From Stenogyne calaminthoides (lineage: Eukaryota > Streptophyta > Magnoliopsida > Lamiales > Lamiaceae), in contig JBBCBC010000021.1 in the NCBI GenBank assembly GCA_037126765.1, forward strand, positions 24,755,434 to 24,819,433: a stretch of 64,000 bases of DNA, in the 5' to 3' direction. Both the position numbers and the translations under genes were made by a program. Shown piece after piece: positions 34,453-46,756 of the stretch. Under the pieces are notes generated by a model, which made no database searches, was not told the origin of the DNA, and was given only the letters and a program-made list of their open reading frames with translations. Each line of letters begins with the position of its first letter. The stretch's first letter is position 1.

Positions 34453-37400
34453 ATGCGAATGGATCGTCAACCATATTCATCTTCCTCTTCCGACAGCTCC
34501 CAATTTTCGTCTTCCAGCACATCGCCGGCCAAGGGATCGACAATCGTACTCTCAATTGAATGCTTAAAGGGCAGCTCAAAAGCCGACGAATGGACCGGCG
34601 ACATGCTGCAAACCGGCGACATAGTGGAGGAGCTAAGAATCGGGAACATGGTTCTCACTTCGCCCTTCAAGAACGCCAAATCCGGCGTCAACAAAATCCT
34701 CCATAACTCCTTTAAGCAGAAGGAGACGTCGATCCGGATCCGGGTCAGGCGGGGCTCCGACCACTTCGTGGAGCTCCAGGCGTGTATCGTTCCCGGGGAT
34801 CAATTTGTGGGGAGGAGGAACTACGTTCTGCGGGCCATCAACGATCCCAACTACGCCGTTGGATTCATTGATCGGACGGAGACCGAGTGCCTCAATTTGC
34901 AAGGTCAGAATTAAGATAATAGTATCTCGCTTTAATTTGACTTTTCTTTCATTTCTTGGTCTTCTTTTAAGCACACAACTTGGTTTTCCTATACTCTCAT
35001 TTTATTTTTATTAATTGTAAGGATTTTTTTATTTTACGAAAGTAAGGATGTATATAATATATAATGACTACGTCCTTCTCTTCTTATAAAATAAAGAGTA
35101 GGTTCGGGTCAAATTTATTAATAATATGAAATTTATGCAACTATATTTAATTATTTACAAATTAATAATACTATACGTATAATTGAGATTATAGTATTAA
35201 ATATTATAGGTATTAGTTTATAAGAGTAATGATATCACGTGTAATTGTATTAGTTTTGTATTATTAAAAAAGAGAATTTGTGTACAATTAAAAATAAATT
35301 GTGTGAACTAATAATATTAAAATATTTCATCCCCGTCAAAAAAAAAAATTAAAATATTTCAACTTTTTTTTCCATAGAAGAAAATAAAATAAATTACATT
35401 TTGTAGATTGAAAGATTAATAAAATGGATATGAAAGTATGAAACCGGTTTGTTAGGTGACAGACCATTATTGGGGATTTGAGTTTTATTATTTGACGCAA
35501 TAGACGAGTCATCAAGTGCATTTAGGTAAAGTCTCGCACGTGTTATATTTTTCCAACTTCTTTAATGTTAATTATTATACATGTTTTATTTGAATGGTTG
35601 AGAAATTAATATAATTAGGAAGTAAAGCCAATATTGGAATTAGCATATTATTACTACCGATGTAAAGATTGAAGTTCTGTACATAAGTAATTCTAGTGCT
35701 GAGTACAATTTTTATAATCGATTCTGTCCCTTATTACTTGAAGAGGTAAATACAGTTTTATAATCGATTTACTTGAAAACTCATCAATTTTTAAGAAGGA
35801 ATAATTGGTAGGGTCTAATGAATTAAGTAAATAAGATATTAGATAAATTGTATTTGACTAAAATTAGTTTCACAAGCCTTTGATATTACATTGAGAACAC
35901 TTATTTGCGTTGACTATAATTGAAGATAAAGACGCAAGGAATCTATGAAATTCATTAAAGCATATGACTTACAATAAAAAAAAATTAGTTATGATAATTG
36001 AATTGCCAAGTTTGAATATAAAATCAATTTCACGGTGAACAGATTTCATATGAGACCCACTCACGTTTGAACTCAGGCATGAGAAATCAAATTGCGTTAG
36101 TTGTGCCCCTTATGCGAAATTTGTATGTCATTAGCTCATATAATATTTCCCACACTTGAGGCATGGCATAAAAGTACGAATAAGAATTTAGACAATGTTC
36201 ACATATGATCCTTTAAGTTTGCGATTTAAAAGATGGCCTTCTACTTTCAAATTTCGTTGGATTTTGATTAATTTTTATACTAAAAATTGTAGATGCGGCA
36301 CTAAAAGTTCTGATGTGATATCATAATTTTTTGACCAAATTTAGTAAATTTTGCAAATTTTCCATAAACTTATGTCCGCTTATGGATAATTAGAGATATA
36401 ACAAATAAAAAGAATAAGTTAAAGTAAATGATATGATAGAATTAATTCTTTTTTTTTCGAAAACAAGATAGAATCAATTCTAGTCATTCTATTTTCTAAT
36501 CTTTAAATGCCCACTGTCCTATTTCCTCTGTTTCACGTGTGATCACTGTACCTCCCCCTTCTAGTAGAGAAATTAAATTTGGATCATTTAGTAAATTACT
36601 TGTGAATTTTGCACAATAGAAATAATATGTTCAACCTTTTCAATTTCCATCTTTTTTTTCTCTCTTCAAAGTTCATAAAAATGCTGTAGATCCATTTTTA
36701 TCGAGAATCAAGGAATCGATTCAATTAAGTCGAAGCATTGTAAATATTCTTTTTTCCGAGTGTGGATACTGGAAGAGTCAATCATTTTTGTTTTTTAAAT
36801 TTTAGTAAATGGTGAAGAGAGGGGCAAGGCCTGTATGGCATGGATATTTTTTTTATACATTTTTTGTGTAATAGAAATGTATAAACTAAGAGGGTCGCAT
36901 ATTTTGACTTGAACTTTCATATGATAATAATGGAGGTGGTATAGTTTGGTTTGTTGAAACGCATAATATGGAATTCAACTTGTTGAGAGTCTTGGTCAAC
37001 TATTTTCCGTATAACATACATATAATGGACGTCGTTTTCTTTTAAGGCTGTCCACCGTCCCACATATATACCGGTTGAACATTAACTTATAGGGTGGGTC
37101 AATTGTGCATTTAGTTGCACTTATAATATATTTTAAAATCGTGTAATTTATTATACTGAAAAATATAATTTATTTGCACTGAATTGTATAATTATTTTTT
37201 GATATTAATAATTACACTGTCCAATTTAAATAAATTATATCTTTTAATATAACAAGTTGCACGATTTTAAAATGAATTATATGCGTCTGAGTGTATAACA
37301 CGCCTAGTTTATAAAGCACCTCAACTACTACATTCATTTGTTGGTGCACTAAATTCACACATTATAATGTCAGTATATTAACTTTAACTTTGCAATGATT

Positions 37401-38075
37401 TAATGCTTGACCGGAATTTGTTTTCATAACATCCGAAATTTGTTGATGGGTATTGAAATATCATGACTTTGTGGTTGCATTTTAGATGTCGGTCAAATAG
37501 TTTCCTTCATACAAATATTTATGTGTTTAATTTCAATAATTAGTTATAAATTAAATTGGCAATTCATGATATTTTGTGATTAGTAGACAGACAAGGTCAT
37601 AATTAGAGGCTGCAAAATTGAACTTACATCTGAAATATCATAAAAAAAAGTAAAAATAGAGTAAAGAAATTTGAGTAAAGTCGAAATAAATTTCTTATTT
37701 GAAGTTGTTTTATCTGATGTTACAACTTCATCATTTCATGCGATATATGAGTTAAATATAAAGTAGTGATTATTAATTTAGTTTGGTGGTGCAGCTTCAA
37801 GGAGCTCAAGAATGGTGAGTGCCCTGGAGAGAAGTCCTCTTGAGGACGGGTACGTGTCGTACCCTTGGGAGCGAAGGATGCAGGATATGCTGTCGGTTCC
37901 CAATTCGAGCAGCTTTTACTCTATTCTGTTGTTGCCAAAAGCCTCTGATAAAGGCGCTACACGTTACAACGACCTGGAAGACACCCTTGCGCGAGCACAC
38001 GCTTGGATTAATGCTTCACAGGCATCTGGAGTTCCTATTGTCTTCATGAACATTCAGACCGAATCTCTTCTCACC

Positions 38076-38114
<39 letters not shown>

Positions 38115-38979
38115 CACACACCCAACCAAATAAATTGATCTAAAATTATTAAATCTATTTGAATTATGGCTCAGATATCCGGAGATACAGCATCATCGAC
38201 TGTAAACGCGGGATCCCTGTCGGACTTGTCGAATCTTGCAAACACAAGCCTATATGGTTTCGAGGACTACCACGGGGTGGACATTGGGGTTGTGAGAGGG
38301 GTTCGTTTGTGGTTCTCGCCTCTTGCAGGGGAGATTCCTATTGAGATCAAAATCAAGGATACTGATACCAGACTCGGTTTCGCAATTAGCAGAACAGAGG
38401 AGGTACTATACCTACTTCTTCTTGTTTTGCATCATTTCATTTCTTGTATATGCATGTATACCTGAGCTTGGGCTATAATTCAATGATTAGGGATTTATCT
38501 ACATATCGTCTGTAATTGAAAGCGGCAAGGATGCACCGTCATCTCGTTCAGGGCTGAGCAGTTTATATAAGCAGGCATCGACATCATCACGACTGCTTGT
38601 GGTCTCCCGTATATCAAACCAAAAGGTACTTCCTTGGATGGTTTCCACAACAGGGGCAATAAGATGTTTCGATACAGTCTCACTCAGTCAAAAACTCTCC
38701 CTGCACCGCCACACTGGGGTGCCCATTCTCTTCCACCTCTTCATTTGGGACCCCACAGCAAACGTAGCCAGCACCACAGCCCGTGCCATGTCATCATCTC
38801 CAATGCCGTCACCCACTCCCACTCAGTTGCCGTTGCCCCTCCGACTGGACTCCGATGAATACGACGATATAGGCAGTGATGAAGATGCTGATGGACATGA
38901 CATTAGCAAAGAAAGGACTACTGCTGGGGACTTTTCCTTCAGGCTACATGATTTCGATCTTACAAATAATTGGGTTTGA
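34453..38979 (+). CDS. Gene 2: conserved plant protein of unknown function, four exons, intact
   Basis: Exons are 34453-34903, 37795-38078, 38175-38402 and 38491-38979. Introns are GT-AG and the phases join cleanly (451+284, then 228, then 489 with stop), giving 483 residues. A serine-rich start (residues 8-25) precedes a domain with SKADEWTGDMLQTGDIVEEL and a basic stretch KETSIRIRVRRGSDHF. The junction of exons 1-2 encodes LQASRSSRMVSAL. The middle has YNDLEDTLARAHAWINASQA and LYGFEDYHGVDIGVVRGV, and exon 4 has VLPWMVSTTGAIRCFDTVSL. The tail is acidic and ends DFSFRLHDFDLTNNWV. I recall close relatives across eudicots without an assigned function; no signal peptide is visible. An alternative start at 34459 (MDRQPY) would drop two residues. 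The first intron is 2.9 kb and holds a MITE-like fold-back. This is the only clearly intact host gene here. Confidence 0.9.
37103..37305. mobile_element. MITE-like fold-back in gene 2 intron 1
   Basis: The left arm (37103-37150, TATTTTAAAATCGTGTAA) and the right arm (37252-37305), when reversed, pair over about 45 bp with a few mismatches. There is no coding sequence and no certain target duplication. The class is not determined. Confidence 0.5.
38079..38112. repeat. (TA)n microsatellite abutting the intron 2 donor of gene 2
   Basis: The splice donor GTATATATAT is itself the start of a run of about 16 TA units. Confidence 0.9.
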
Positions 38980-39690
38980 TAATGTATTTTTCCTCTCATG
39001 TCGAGGGTTTTTATTTACTGGTCAATCTTTACTTATAACTTGCTCTATTATATAATGTAATTGAGTACCATACACAGAGTTCATGGGCATTTTCTAGTTA
39101 GATATAAAGAATTAGCTTTTTCTTCGATTGAGATTTAAATACACAACTTATTATAGACTAAACAGATTTGTGTTTTCAATTCGTCGGGAATGACTACGGT
39201 TGGGGGCTGCCAGGATATTTACTATATCTCCTGTTATTACATCAGAGATCCCTTTATATATAGTCTACAATATAGGGTAACACAGAATATAATGCAATGC
39301 CTAAATTACTCTTCCATTAGTTACTTTTTTTATAAAGGTGCATAAATGTGTATTTTCCTTCAACACCCCTGCTATGCCAAATCAAAAGGGTGAATGGTGC
39401 ATGAATGTTGCCTCTCTAAAAACTTGCCAAGTAACAACAACTCAGTGGGAAAATAAATTTTGGTCGAAGGGAAAAAGAGTTACAATGCAGCTATGTTGCG
39501 ACTTTTCCTGAAGTCTACACCTCTCACTTGAAATGTACATTTAACATGTGAGCTCAAAAGTCTATACCTCACACGCTATCTAAGTAGTGGCATGTTATAA
39601 CATCTGTTGATGTTGATAGCTTTTTGTACAATATATTGGACAACATTTCTTACAAAATCTGAATTTGTACATTCTCCTAACAAGTTGAAT
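38980..39690. other. 3' flank of gene 2
   Basis: T-rich sequence with a candidate transcript end within the first 100 bp (TATATAATGTAATTGAG near 39048-39064). No further gene was recognised. Confidence 0.45.
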
Positions 39691-39694
39691 GCAG

Positions 39695-40019
39695 AGTGAA
39701 GACCTAGAAGATTTCAGATCATTCGGTGCAGATTCGAAGAGTGAGTTATTAGGCGCATCATGGAAGAGACTTTCAAGGAAGATGAAGTTAGTGGGAGAAG
39801 TGTTTCTATGTCCTTCCAGACTGGCCTAGTAGTTGAGATTGCAGTTGTGCATGTTGCCTATATATGTGTTTAATTAGATTACAAGATATAGTGAAAACAA
39901 TATGTGTGCATTGAAACATTTAATAATCTAAAAGACTGAAAGTTAGATGAATGTGTCGTTTGCAGTGCGAGACAGTCGGAGTCTGAAGGAGCTATCCCAC
40001 CACATCCAAACGTCAAGAA
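39695..40019 (+). pseudogene. Exon-like fragments of an unknown gene
   Basis: An AG acceptor at 39693-39694 opens SEDLEDFRSFGADSKSELLG followed by ASWKRLSRKMKLVGEVFLCP and a stop at 39827-39829. A second AG at 39964-39965 opens ARQSESEGAIPPHPNVKK up to a GTGGGT donor-like site at 40020. The codon use and amino acid mix look like real coding sequence, but no start, partner exon or family was recognised. It may be a gene remnant or alternative 3' exons of gene 2. Confidence 0.3.
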
Positions 40020-40104
40020 AGTGGGTAACACTTAATTACTTTTGTATTAGTTAGTTTAATTTGTATATAAGATGCAAATAGGCAGATCTTCGGGTTTTGC
40101 TCTG

Positions 40105-40205
40105 TGTAGATTATGCTGTGTGGAATAGCCAGGTCGACGGGCCTTGGCAGGTAAATATTGTGTGGAATTACGCTGTGTGGAATAGCCGGGTCGACGGGCC
40201 TTGAC
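40105..40205. repeat. Tandem repeat of about 50 bp, two copies
   Basis: TGTGTGGAATAGCCAGGTCG-type units near 40116 and 40167 both continue ACGGGCCTTG. They differ at a few bases. Confidence 0.85.
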
Positions 40206-40379
40206 ATGTACTCATTTCTTCACATCAAATGACTTTCTTTAATGCATTAGTATATTAAATGTTATCCCACTGGGCTTCCTCTGCGGGGGAAGACTCATGA
40301 TGCTACTTTAACATTTTCAGGTCCTGTTGATGAGACGGACGTGTGACTGACTGGGGAGACTCCGATAAATCTACTTAGT

Positions 40380-40554
40380 GTGTTTATGATGTTGTCTTCA
40401 GCTTTAATCGCTTTAAGTAAATATTTGGCTTAAAAATGTGGGTAATTCACGAGTTATACACAAGTATAATTAGGCATTTAAAAGAAAGAAGAAAAAAAAA
40501 ATAGACTCGTGTTTTATGATGTTGTCTTCAGCTTTAATCGCTTTAAGTAAAAAT
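40380..40554. repeat. Direct repeat of about 42 bp, 127 bp apart
   Basis: TTTATGATGTTGTCTTCAGC with following TTTAATCGCTTTAAGTAAA occurs near 40382 and 40512. Its origin is unknown; it might be a short duplicated segment. Confidence 0.85.
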
Positions 40555-40610
40555 TATTTAAACTCAAATGATTTTCCCAAAGTAAAGTGGCGCCGTTTTT
40601 GGGGCGCTGC

Positions 40611-41714
40611 ATGGGATTCCTATTTAATTAAATAGTAATAATAATTAATTCCAAATTAATATATTATTAATTCTCTATAAATTAAATATTAAATCTAATT
40701 TAATACTTAATCAACCAACTATAATCCGTACACGGGAGTTACTTGTTGTGTGACCCATAGGCCCTCATATATCAAGCGATTAGTCAAACTAACGGTCTTA
40801 ATTGAACCCTAGACAATAAATCAGACATTCTCAATATATGAGGTGCGTTGCGAGAAACGGGCAACTACCTGTAACTGAAACATGGGCTATTACGATTTCC
40901 TCATTTCATTCACGAATACTCGATTAGTCTTGAACATGATGAAGTGTCTATTCAAATAACTTAATCATATTATCTCCAATCATTAATTGATCATTTATGT
41001 CACACTTGGCCACAAAGTCCAAGTTGACGTGCATTGGTCAATGTCTTTGATCCAATTATGATGGAAGATGAGTATTCTCTCTAAATCCACTTTGAGGTTT
41101 GAATCATATTCTTGGCTCAACTACCACGCACATGCACTTCGTGATGAACCCAATCCAAGCCATATCTACCCATGGAAGGGTGTAAGCGTCGGTCATGGTC
41201 AAAGTTCATCACTCCACGCATGTCGTGTGTATTGACCTCAAGTCAAAGGAGTATCGCATAGCTCCCACTAACCAAGACACCCGTAGACACATATATTGGA
41301 ACTACATCAAACGGTTGCTCGGATGAGTATACCATTACCCTCTAAGGTATTTGTGTATCCATCCTGAGATACCTAGTATCTCGTAGTAAGTGAGAGATCT
41401 TACTACACTCTCTAAGAGTATGATGCAGATCGCACATCAATCTCCATTGCATCATCAATATCTCATTCTCTATGATCCTTGATCGGGGCTATTTGAGAAT
41501 CATGCTTAAGTCATCTGAGTTCTCACACACTCAATGACATCAGTGATTCAAGGGAACACAGATAAGAACAAATGCAAACAATCAGACATGATATTCTAAT
41601 AAGTGTAACGCCATACATTTAATATTAAATAAACAATAATATTAAACCAACACTGAATATTATCTTAGTATTATGTCCATACAAAGGATTGTCTCTAGGA
41701 CACTAACACTAACA
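40611..41714 (-). mobile_element. LTR fragment of family B (copy B3)
   Basis: Matches LTR B1 from its position near 4213 (TATTTAATTAAAT) to the shared end GGACACTAACACTAACA. About the first 490 bp are absent. The left junction follows GTGGCGCCGTTTTTGGGGCG. No target duplication is evident. Confidence 0.75.
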
Positions 41715-42797
41715 ATACGCCCCTTGTGTTTCCAGTGTATAACTAGTGGCCAACACACACATCATCGGCTCAAATATCATCTCATGATAATGCATGGTAT
41801 GCATGATGCAATATAATGCAACACAAGATATCTCACAAAATCCACATACCGCCGAACTCACAGGTTCGATTTATATAACTTTTGAGCTCACAATCTCCTT
41901 TAACAATAATCACTAAATATCAGCCAATTTCACAATTCATGTAAAATTTACATATTGCCAATTATACACCAAATAATCAGATAATACTATGTTTATGCAT
42001 TGTAGTTGCAAATGAATTTCTACTTACATCGAATCCGCACAATATCGCTATACCGAACTCCTAAACTGCCTTATTGAGCCCAACTATCAAATTTAATAAC
42101 AATCAACTATAAATATTACTCCAATTTAAAATTTCATTTTATATAAAATCTAATGTTATAGAAAATCCTTATCAATTCACTTAATTAATACTTTCTATGT
42201 TTGCTTTTATTTCTCCTATAATTTTATGTCCATACAAGAAATCCTAATTACGCCCTAATTATATATGGGTTTTGAAAACTCAATACAACATATATCAGGT
42301 GAACCAAACCTTTACAAACTGTCAAGTAAAATTATTAACTAACGTATAAAAATGCCCCTGAGATCATAAATTTAACTAGGTGATTACTTTTTTCGAGATT
42401 AGTATATAAAACCCTAAACATATAAATATTCATAAAATTAAAATCTACATAGATACGTACGTTGATTGCACGGCCTTAGCGTCCACCACCTTGACCTTGA
42501 TCCCTCCTTCCTTCCTCTCTCTCTCTTCTCTCCTTTTTTTTCCTTCCCTTTTCTTTCTTCCTTCGTCGACCACCACCCTTAACCAATTCTTTCTTCTTTC
42601 TGCCTAAGAGACGAGGCATGTGCTAATATATATATATACACCACCGCCTTTAACTATACTTCATGTGTAAGTTTCTTTGTTTTTGTTTTTCTTTTTTTTT
42701 TTCTTCTTTTTTTAATTATGTTATTAGATTATTTAAGTTGATTGAGGTTATGCACACGCACACCAATCATAGGTTTTAGGATAGTCAATTTCCCTTT
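41715..42797 (-). mobile_element. Putative chromovirus-type LTR, left part
   Basis: Together with 45605-46036 it forms one stretch split by the LINE. No coding frame is present. On the minus strand a long TATATATATATATTAGC near 42627-42640 precedes a C/T-rich tract, as in an LTR promoter. The left edge is cut by LTR B3. The assignment depends on the right end (see 45605-46036). Confidence 0.35.
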
Positions 42798-42813
42798 AGT
42801 TTTATATTGATAT
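42798..42813. repeat. Left target-site duplication of the LINE
   Basis: AGTTTTATATTGATAT, identical to 45589-45604. The (TA)n tail of the LINE starts immediately after. Confidence 0.9.
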
Positions 42814-42889
42814 ATATATATATATATATATTTTTGAGAACCTACCAACCATCCTAACTTGTAATCTACTGGAACAACCTCAATTATGC

Positions 42890-43420
42890 TCAACGAATGC
42901 AGGATGGTAACTCAGGCCCGGACCAATCGTGAGAGCCGGGTGAGGCAACCGCAAACTTGGCCAGCTGATGAGCCGCTTGCAGTTGTGATCGTGGCGTGTA
43001 GCAAAAGTCCTGCGCTAGGACTGCCAAATTCATGGATCTTATACTTTCCAAATAAACTGCTTCCGGACCAAAATATTCCACGTTCAAGGAAATTGCCTTA
43101 ATTGCCTATTGGGAGTCAGAGCGTACAACCACTGAGCGTAAGTGAAATTGTTGGCATTTTTGAAGGCCTACTCTGATGGCTTCCAGCTCCGCGGCTATGA
43201 CAGATCCCGTTGGGGTTATAGACTTTGCACCCGCATGCAAAGGAATTCCATTGGCTTCCTTGATGATATAGCCTACCGAATACAGGCCGCGGTCGTCATC
43301 AAATGCTGCATCCACCTCCAAAATAGGATGTGTGTGTTGCGGCAAATGAGAGGTCACCTCCCTGCCTATTCCAGTTTTGCCGTATTCTTGGAGCGGATAT
43401 TTCTAAATGCCCACAAATAG
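42890..43420 (-). pseudogene. LINE RNase H domain
   Basis: The frame 43357-43106 reads ILEVDAAFDDDRGLYSVGYI, with the first aspartate of plant LINE RNase H, then VIAAELEAIRVGLQKCQQF with the catalytic glutamate and VVVRSDSQ with the next aspartate. The end continues in 43087-42890 (LQAAHQLAKFAVASPGSHDW) after a frame change near 43100. It would remove the RNA strand during copying. Confidence 0.8.
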
Positions 43421-43589
43421 GCTTCTGTCTCACCCGATAGGAAACGCATCCCTCACTTCAAACAGGTTCCCCGCGGATCGCCCTCTTGGTGCAAGATGTC
43501 ACATCTTATTCGCCAAACACCCCACATCAGTACCAGCCATCGTTCAAACTCCCTTTCGGGTAGTTCTTGGCGCATGACATACAAAATGT

Positions 43590-44201
43590 CTATAAGGTCC
43601 GCGCTCGCAAGCTTTCGAAAGTGTGGCCAGAGGTCTGTTTGTTTCCACATGACACACACTTCATGGCAATAGAGGAGACAGTGCGCCGAAGTCGCATTCC
43701 AAAAGACACAAAGCTCCTGGATGGATTGGAAATAACATGTCTAGCTATCAGCACTGCCTCGGTGGGCAAGTAATTCTTGGCTAGTCGCCATAGAAAGACC
43801 CTGATTTTTGGAGGAATGTTGAGGGCCCAAATCCACTTCCACCATACCTCATGTGTAGCACTCTGAGATGTCCCCTGGTGTAGACAACTTCGGGCTACTT
43901 GGTAGATTGCCTGCTGATATCCTGATTTAACCGTGTACTCACCATTAGGTGTATATCTCCAGTACCTGGCATTGGACATGGGGCTACTGGGTAAAGGAAT
44001 ACGACAAATGGCGTATGCCTCATATGGGAGAAAGGTATGTCGAATTAGACTTTGATCCCATTCTCGCTCTGGTGTAATGTATCGTGCCACCCTAGAATTA
44101 GCACATATGGCAGTTCTGGAGCTGATGCGACCTGAAGCTAACCCTGGGAGCCACATGTCTTTGTATGCCCAGATCGCATTGCCATCACCTATTCTCCACA
44201 T
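43590..44201 (-). pseudogene. LINE zinc-binding reverse transcriptase C-terminal domain
   Basis: MWRIGDGNAIWAYKDMWLPG opens the zf-RVT region. Residues such as YTVKSGYQQAIYQVAR and VWWKWIWALNIPPKIRVFLW are the usual tryptophan-rich core. The reading frame is lost after NPSRSF, where a cysteine motif would be expected, so this copy is dead. Confidence 0.8.
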
Positions 44202-44452
44202 TAGCCCATGACCTAGGACATCCTACTCCAGCATAGTGATCTCCACACAAAAGACGGGTTAAAACTGACTGGCGCTTCCATGACGTCCACGTTACGGAAG
44301 TATCGGGCACGAAATACCGTAGCCACTAAAGAGTCCGGAAATTGAATTAATTGACATACCTGTTTAGCTAGCATCACTTTATTGAAGAGGACCAGTTTTC
44401 GGAATCCCAGACCCCCCTCGACTTTTGGTTTACTGAGTTCGTCCCACGCCGC

Positions 44453-45533
44453 TCAATGCATGCGTCCATTCTCTGCCGTCGAGCCCCACCATAATCTTGT
44501 CAATAAGATCTCAATCTCCACACACAGGGACGTTGGTAACCTGAAACAGCTCATCGCATATGTTGGAATTGCCTGTGCCACCGCTTTAATGATGACTTGT
44601 CTTCCTCCCTCTGAGAACCGCTTGGTCTCCCACTTTAGTATTCTTTGTTGAATCATGTGCCTAAGATATGCAAACTGTAGTCTCTTGGCCTTTAGTGAGA
44701 GAGGCAAGCCCAGATAAAGTTCATACCCCTGCGATGCTCGGAGTCCGAGAGTGTACCTGAATTGGCGCTGCATAGAGTGAGGGGTCGATCTACTAAAGGT
44801 GACTGCTGATTTATCATAATTTATAAGTTGTCCCGATGCCTGTTCATACCGCTTGAGGCATGCTAGTAAATTTCTTGCTGATGGAAGCGTGGCCTTGAGA
44901 AACAGTAGGCTATCATCCGCAAAAAGCAAATGTGTTATGAGGGGTGCACCCCTCGCGACACTGATTCCGCTGGTACCGGGATAATAATGCCGCAAACCCC
45001 TGCGTGCAAATAACAAATAAGTATGGCGACATCGGGTCACCCTGTCGTAGGCCTCGTGTCGGGACAATTTGTTGCGTGTATCCGTCATTCACTCGCACCG
45101 TATAAGAGACCGACTCAACACATCTCATGACGAGACCTACCCATTGAGGGTCGAACCCCATTCGTATCATTACAGCACGTAGATAAGGCCACTCCACATG
45201 GTCATAAGCCTTGGGCATATCCAACTTTAGTGCTGCAAATCCAGTTGCCCCCCGATGAGACTTTATTCGATGCATACACTCAAAAGCTATAAGAAAACTG
45301 TCAGTGATCAATCGTCCTGGTACAAATGCCGTATGAGTGGGATCAATAATCAAACCCAGCACCCTTCGGAATCGATTGGTAATAGCTTGAGCAACGATCG
45401 TGTATAGCACATTGCATAAACTAATCGAGCGGTAGTCTTTTACCAATTGGGGACGTTTTACCTTTGGAATTAGGGTAACTGTAGTTGAATTCCAATCCAG
45501 TAAGGATGCACCATTGTTTAGAACCTGTAACAC
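44453..45533 (-). pseudogene. LINE reverse transcriptase domain
   Basis: The frame 45533-44913 carries VTLIPKVKRPQLVKDYRSIS, AFVPGRLITDSFLIAFECMH, FAALKLDMPKAYDHVEW and GLRQGDPMSPYLFVI. The frame then shifts, and LLFADDSLLFLKATLPSARN holds the FADD active site near 44910. Domain order and spacing fit plant L1-type ORF2. One frameshift near 44930-44990 separates the halves. Confidence 0.9.
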
Positions 45534-45588
45534 CTCCGTTGTGATTTTGTTGCCCGTAACCTCCCACGTATGGTGAAAAAACGAAGCG

Positions 45589-45604
45589 AGTTTTATATTG
45601 ATAT
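45589..45604. repeat. Right target-site duplication of the LINE
   Basis: AGTTTTATATTGATAT, identical to 42798-42813. Confidence 0.9.
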
Positions 45605-46036
45605 TATAAAAATTATCAAGTGGTTATAATAGTTTCCATTTTACAACTATCAATACACACCCATATATACACTTTACACCATACGTTCATATATTTCATA
45701 TATATTTACTTTACTTTTTTTTCTAATTAATATTATTAATTAATTATCAAATTATTAACACTTAATTTTATACAACAATCAAACAATTTAAAATGCACTC
45801 AAAATTCACTAGACCCCAATAAATTATATTAGGGTTTTCTCACCACTACTCACGTATGGGTCTAAGTATATATATTAACAAATAATTTCAATCTTTAAAA
45901 CAATTAAATTAAGCGCAAATAAGTAATGCATAATCAAAATATCACTTAAATAATATTAACATGCAAATAATATAAAATGCACATAATGCATGAAATATAT
46001 TGGCCAAATAATAGTACTAAGAGTGCGGGTATTACA
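45605..46036 (-). mobile_element. Putative chromovirus-type LTR, start
   Basis: On the minus strand the stretch starts TGTAATACCCGCACTC, which resembles the TGTAATACCC ends of Del/Tekay-type gypsy LTRs. It abuts gypsy gag coding sequence of another element at 46037, so it looks like an insertion into that gag. No second LTR or internal domain is present, and the call rests on the end sequence only. Confidence 0.35.
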
Positions 46037-46756
46037 TACATGATGTCTGTGGGGGCATCTGACGCGACCATGTGTCGCCTTTTCCCTCTTACTTTGAGCG
46101 AACAGGTCCACAAATGGTTTACCTCACTCACACCCTACTCGATCAACTCTTTCGAACAACTAGGGAAGATTTTCGTGGGTCATTTTGCAGCCATGGCTTC
46201 CCGACCAGCCGGGAAACAGCGACTAGGAAATATCGAGCAAGCCAACGACGAATCTGACAGGGTGTATCTGGAAAGGATAGACAAACTTATCCTAGAAGGA
46301 GAACCACTAGGAGACGAGGCTAAGCTCCTTGGCGCAATCGTCGGACTCAAGAAGGATACCAAACTATGGTGAAGCATGACCTCCAATTACCCCGCGATCT
46401 ACTATGAATTTAGCACACGGGCGAGCGACATCGTGCACACTATGGAGCTCCTGGCCGCCAGGCTAGGGGACGGAGGTGAAAGTGCGGAGCCCAAGAAGAA
46501 CAAGAAATCAGGATAGTACAAGGCCCTAGGGAATTTCAAGCCATTTGAAGACCCCGTGGCGGTCAAGTTGATCTACACATTTGGCATGTCACCCGGGTAC
46601 ATATTCACCTAGATTAAAGACAAACAGCTGCTCGGGCATGACCAATCAAGAAAAGCGATGGAAGGTAAGGCAAAGCCCCGACAAGTATTGCCATTACCAT
46701 GAGATCATCGAACACAATACATGAAACAAATCTGGAAGCTATACGAAGATGGAGTG
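46037..46756 (+). pseudogene. Ty3/gypsy (Tat-like) gag fragment
   Basis: MMSVGASDATMCRLFPLTLS and RVYLERIDKLILEGEPLGDE are closely matched by the gag on the other strand at 63400-62800 (MGATDVTKCRLFSLTLS and SYVERINKLILEGDPLGDE). The + frame stops at about 46370, continues with several stops, and is cut at YEDGV by LTR A3. It is the middle of a gag, with both ends removed by insertions. It belongs to the same family as the element at 50430-64000 but has the opposite orientation. Confidence 0.8.

Larger units (their letters stand above)
42814..45588 (-). mobile_element. 5'-truncated LINE (non-LTR retrotransposon)
   Basis: A perfect 16-bp duplication flanks it. At the left, on the element's 3' side, a (TA)n and T-run tail follows the duplication. 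Coding content is the end of ORF2, read right to left: reverse transcriptase, zinc-binding reverse transcriptase domain, RNase H. The 5' part with endonuclease and ORF1 is missing, as usual after incomplete reverse transcription. The insertion split the LTR-like stretch 41715-46036. Confidence 0.9.

Noticed and set aside
37812..38138. Separate small gene starting at 37812
   Set aside because: Splice phases and the LQASRSSRMVSAL junction show that it is exon 2 of gene 2, running on into the TA repeat only when unspliced.
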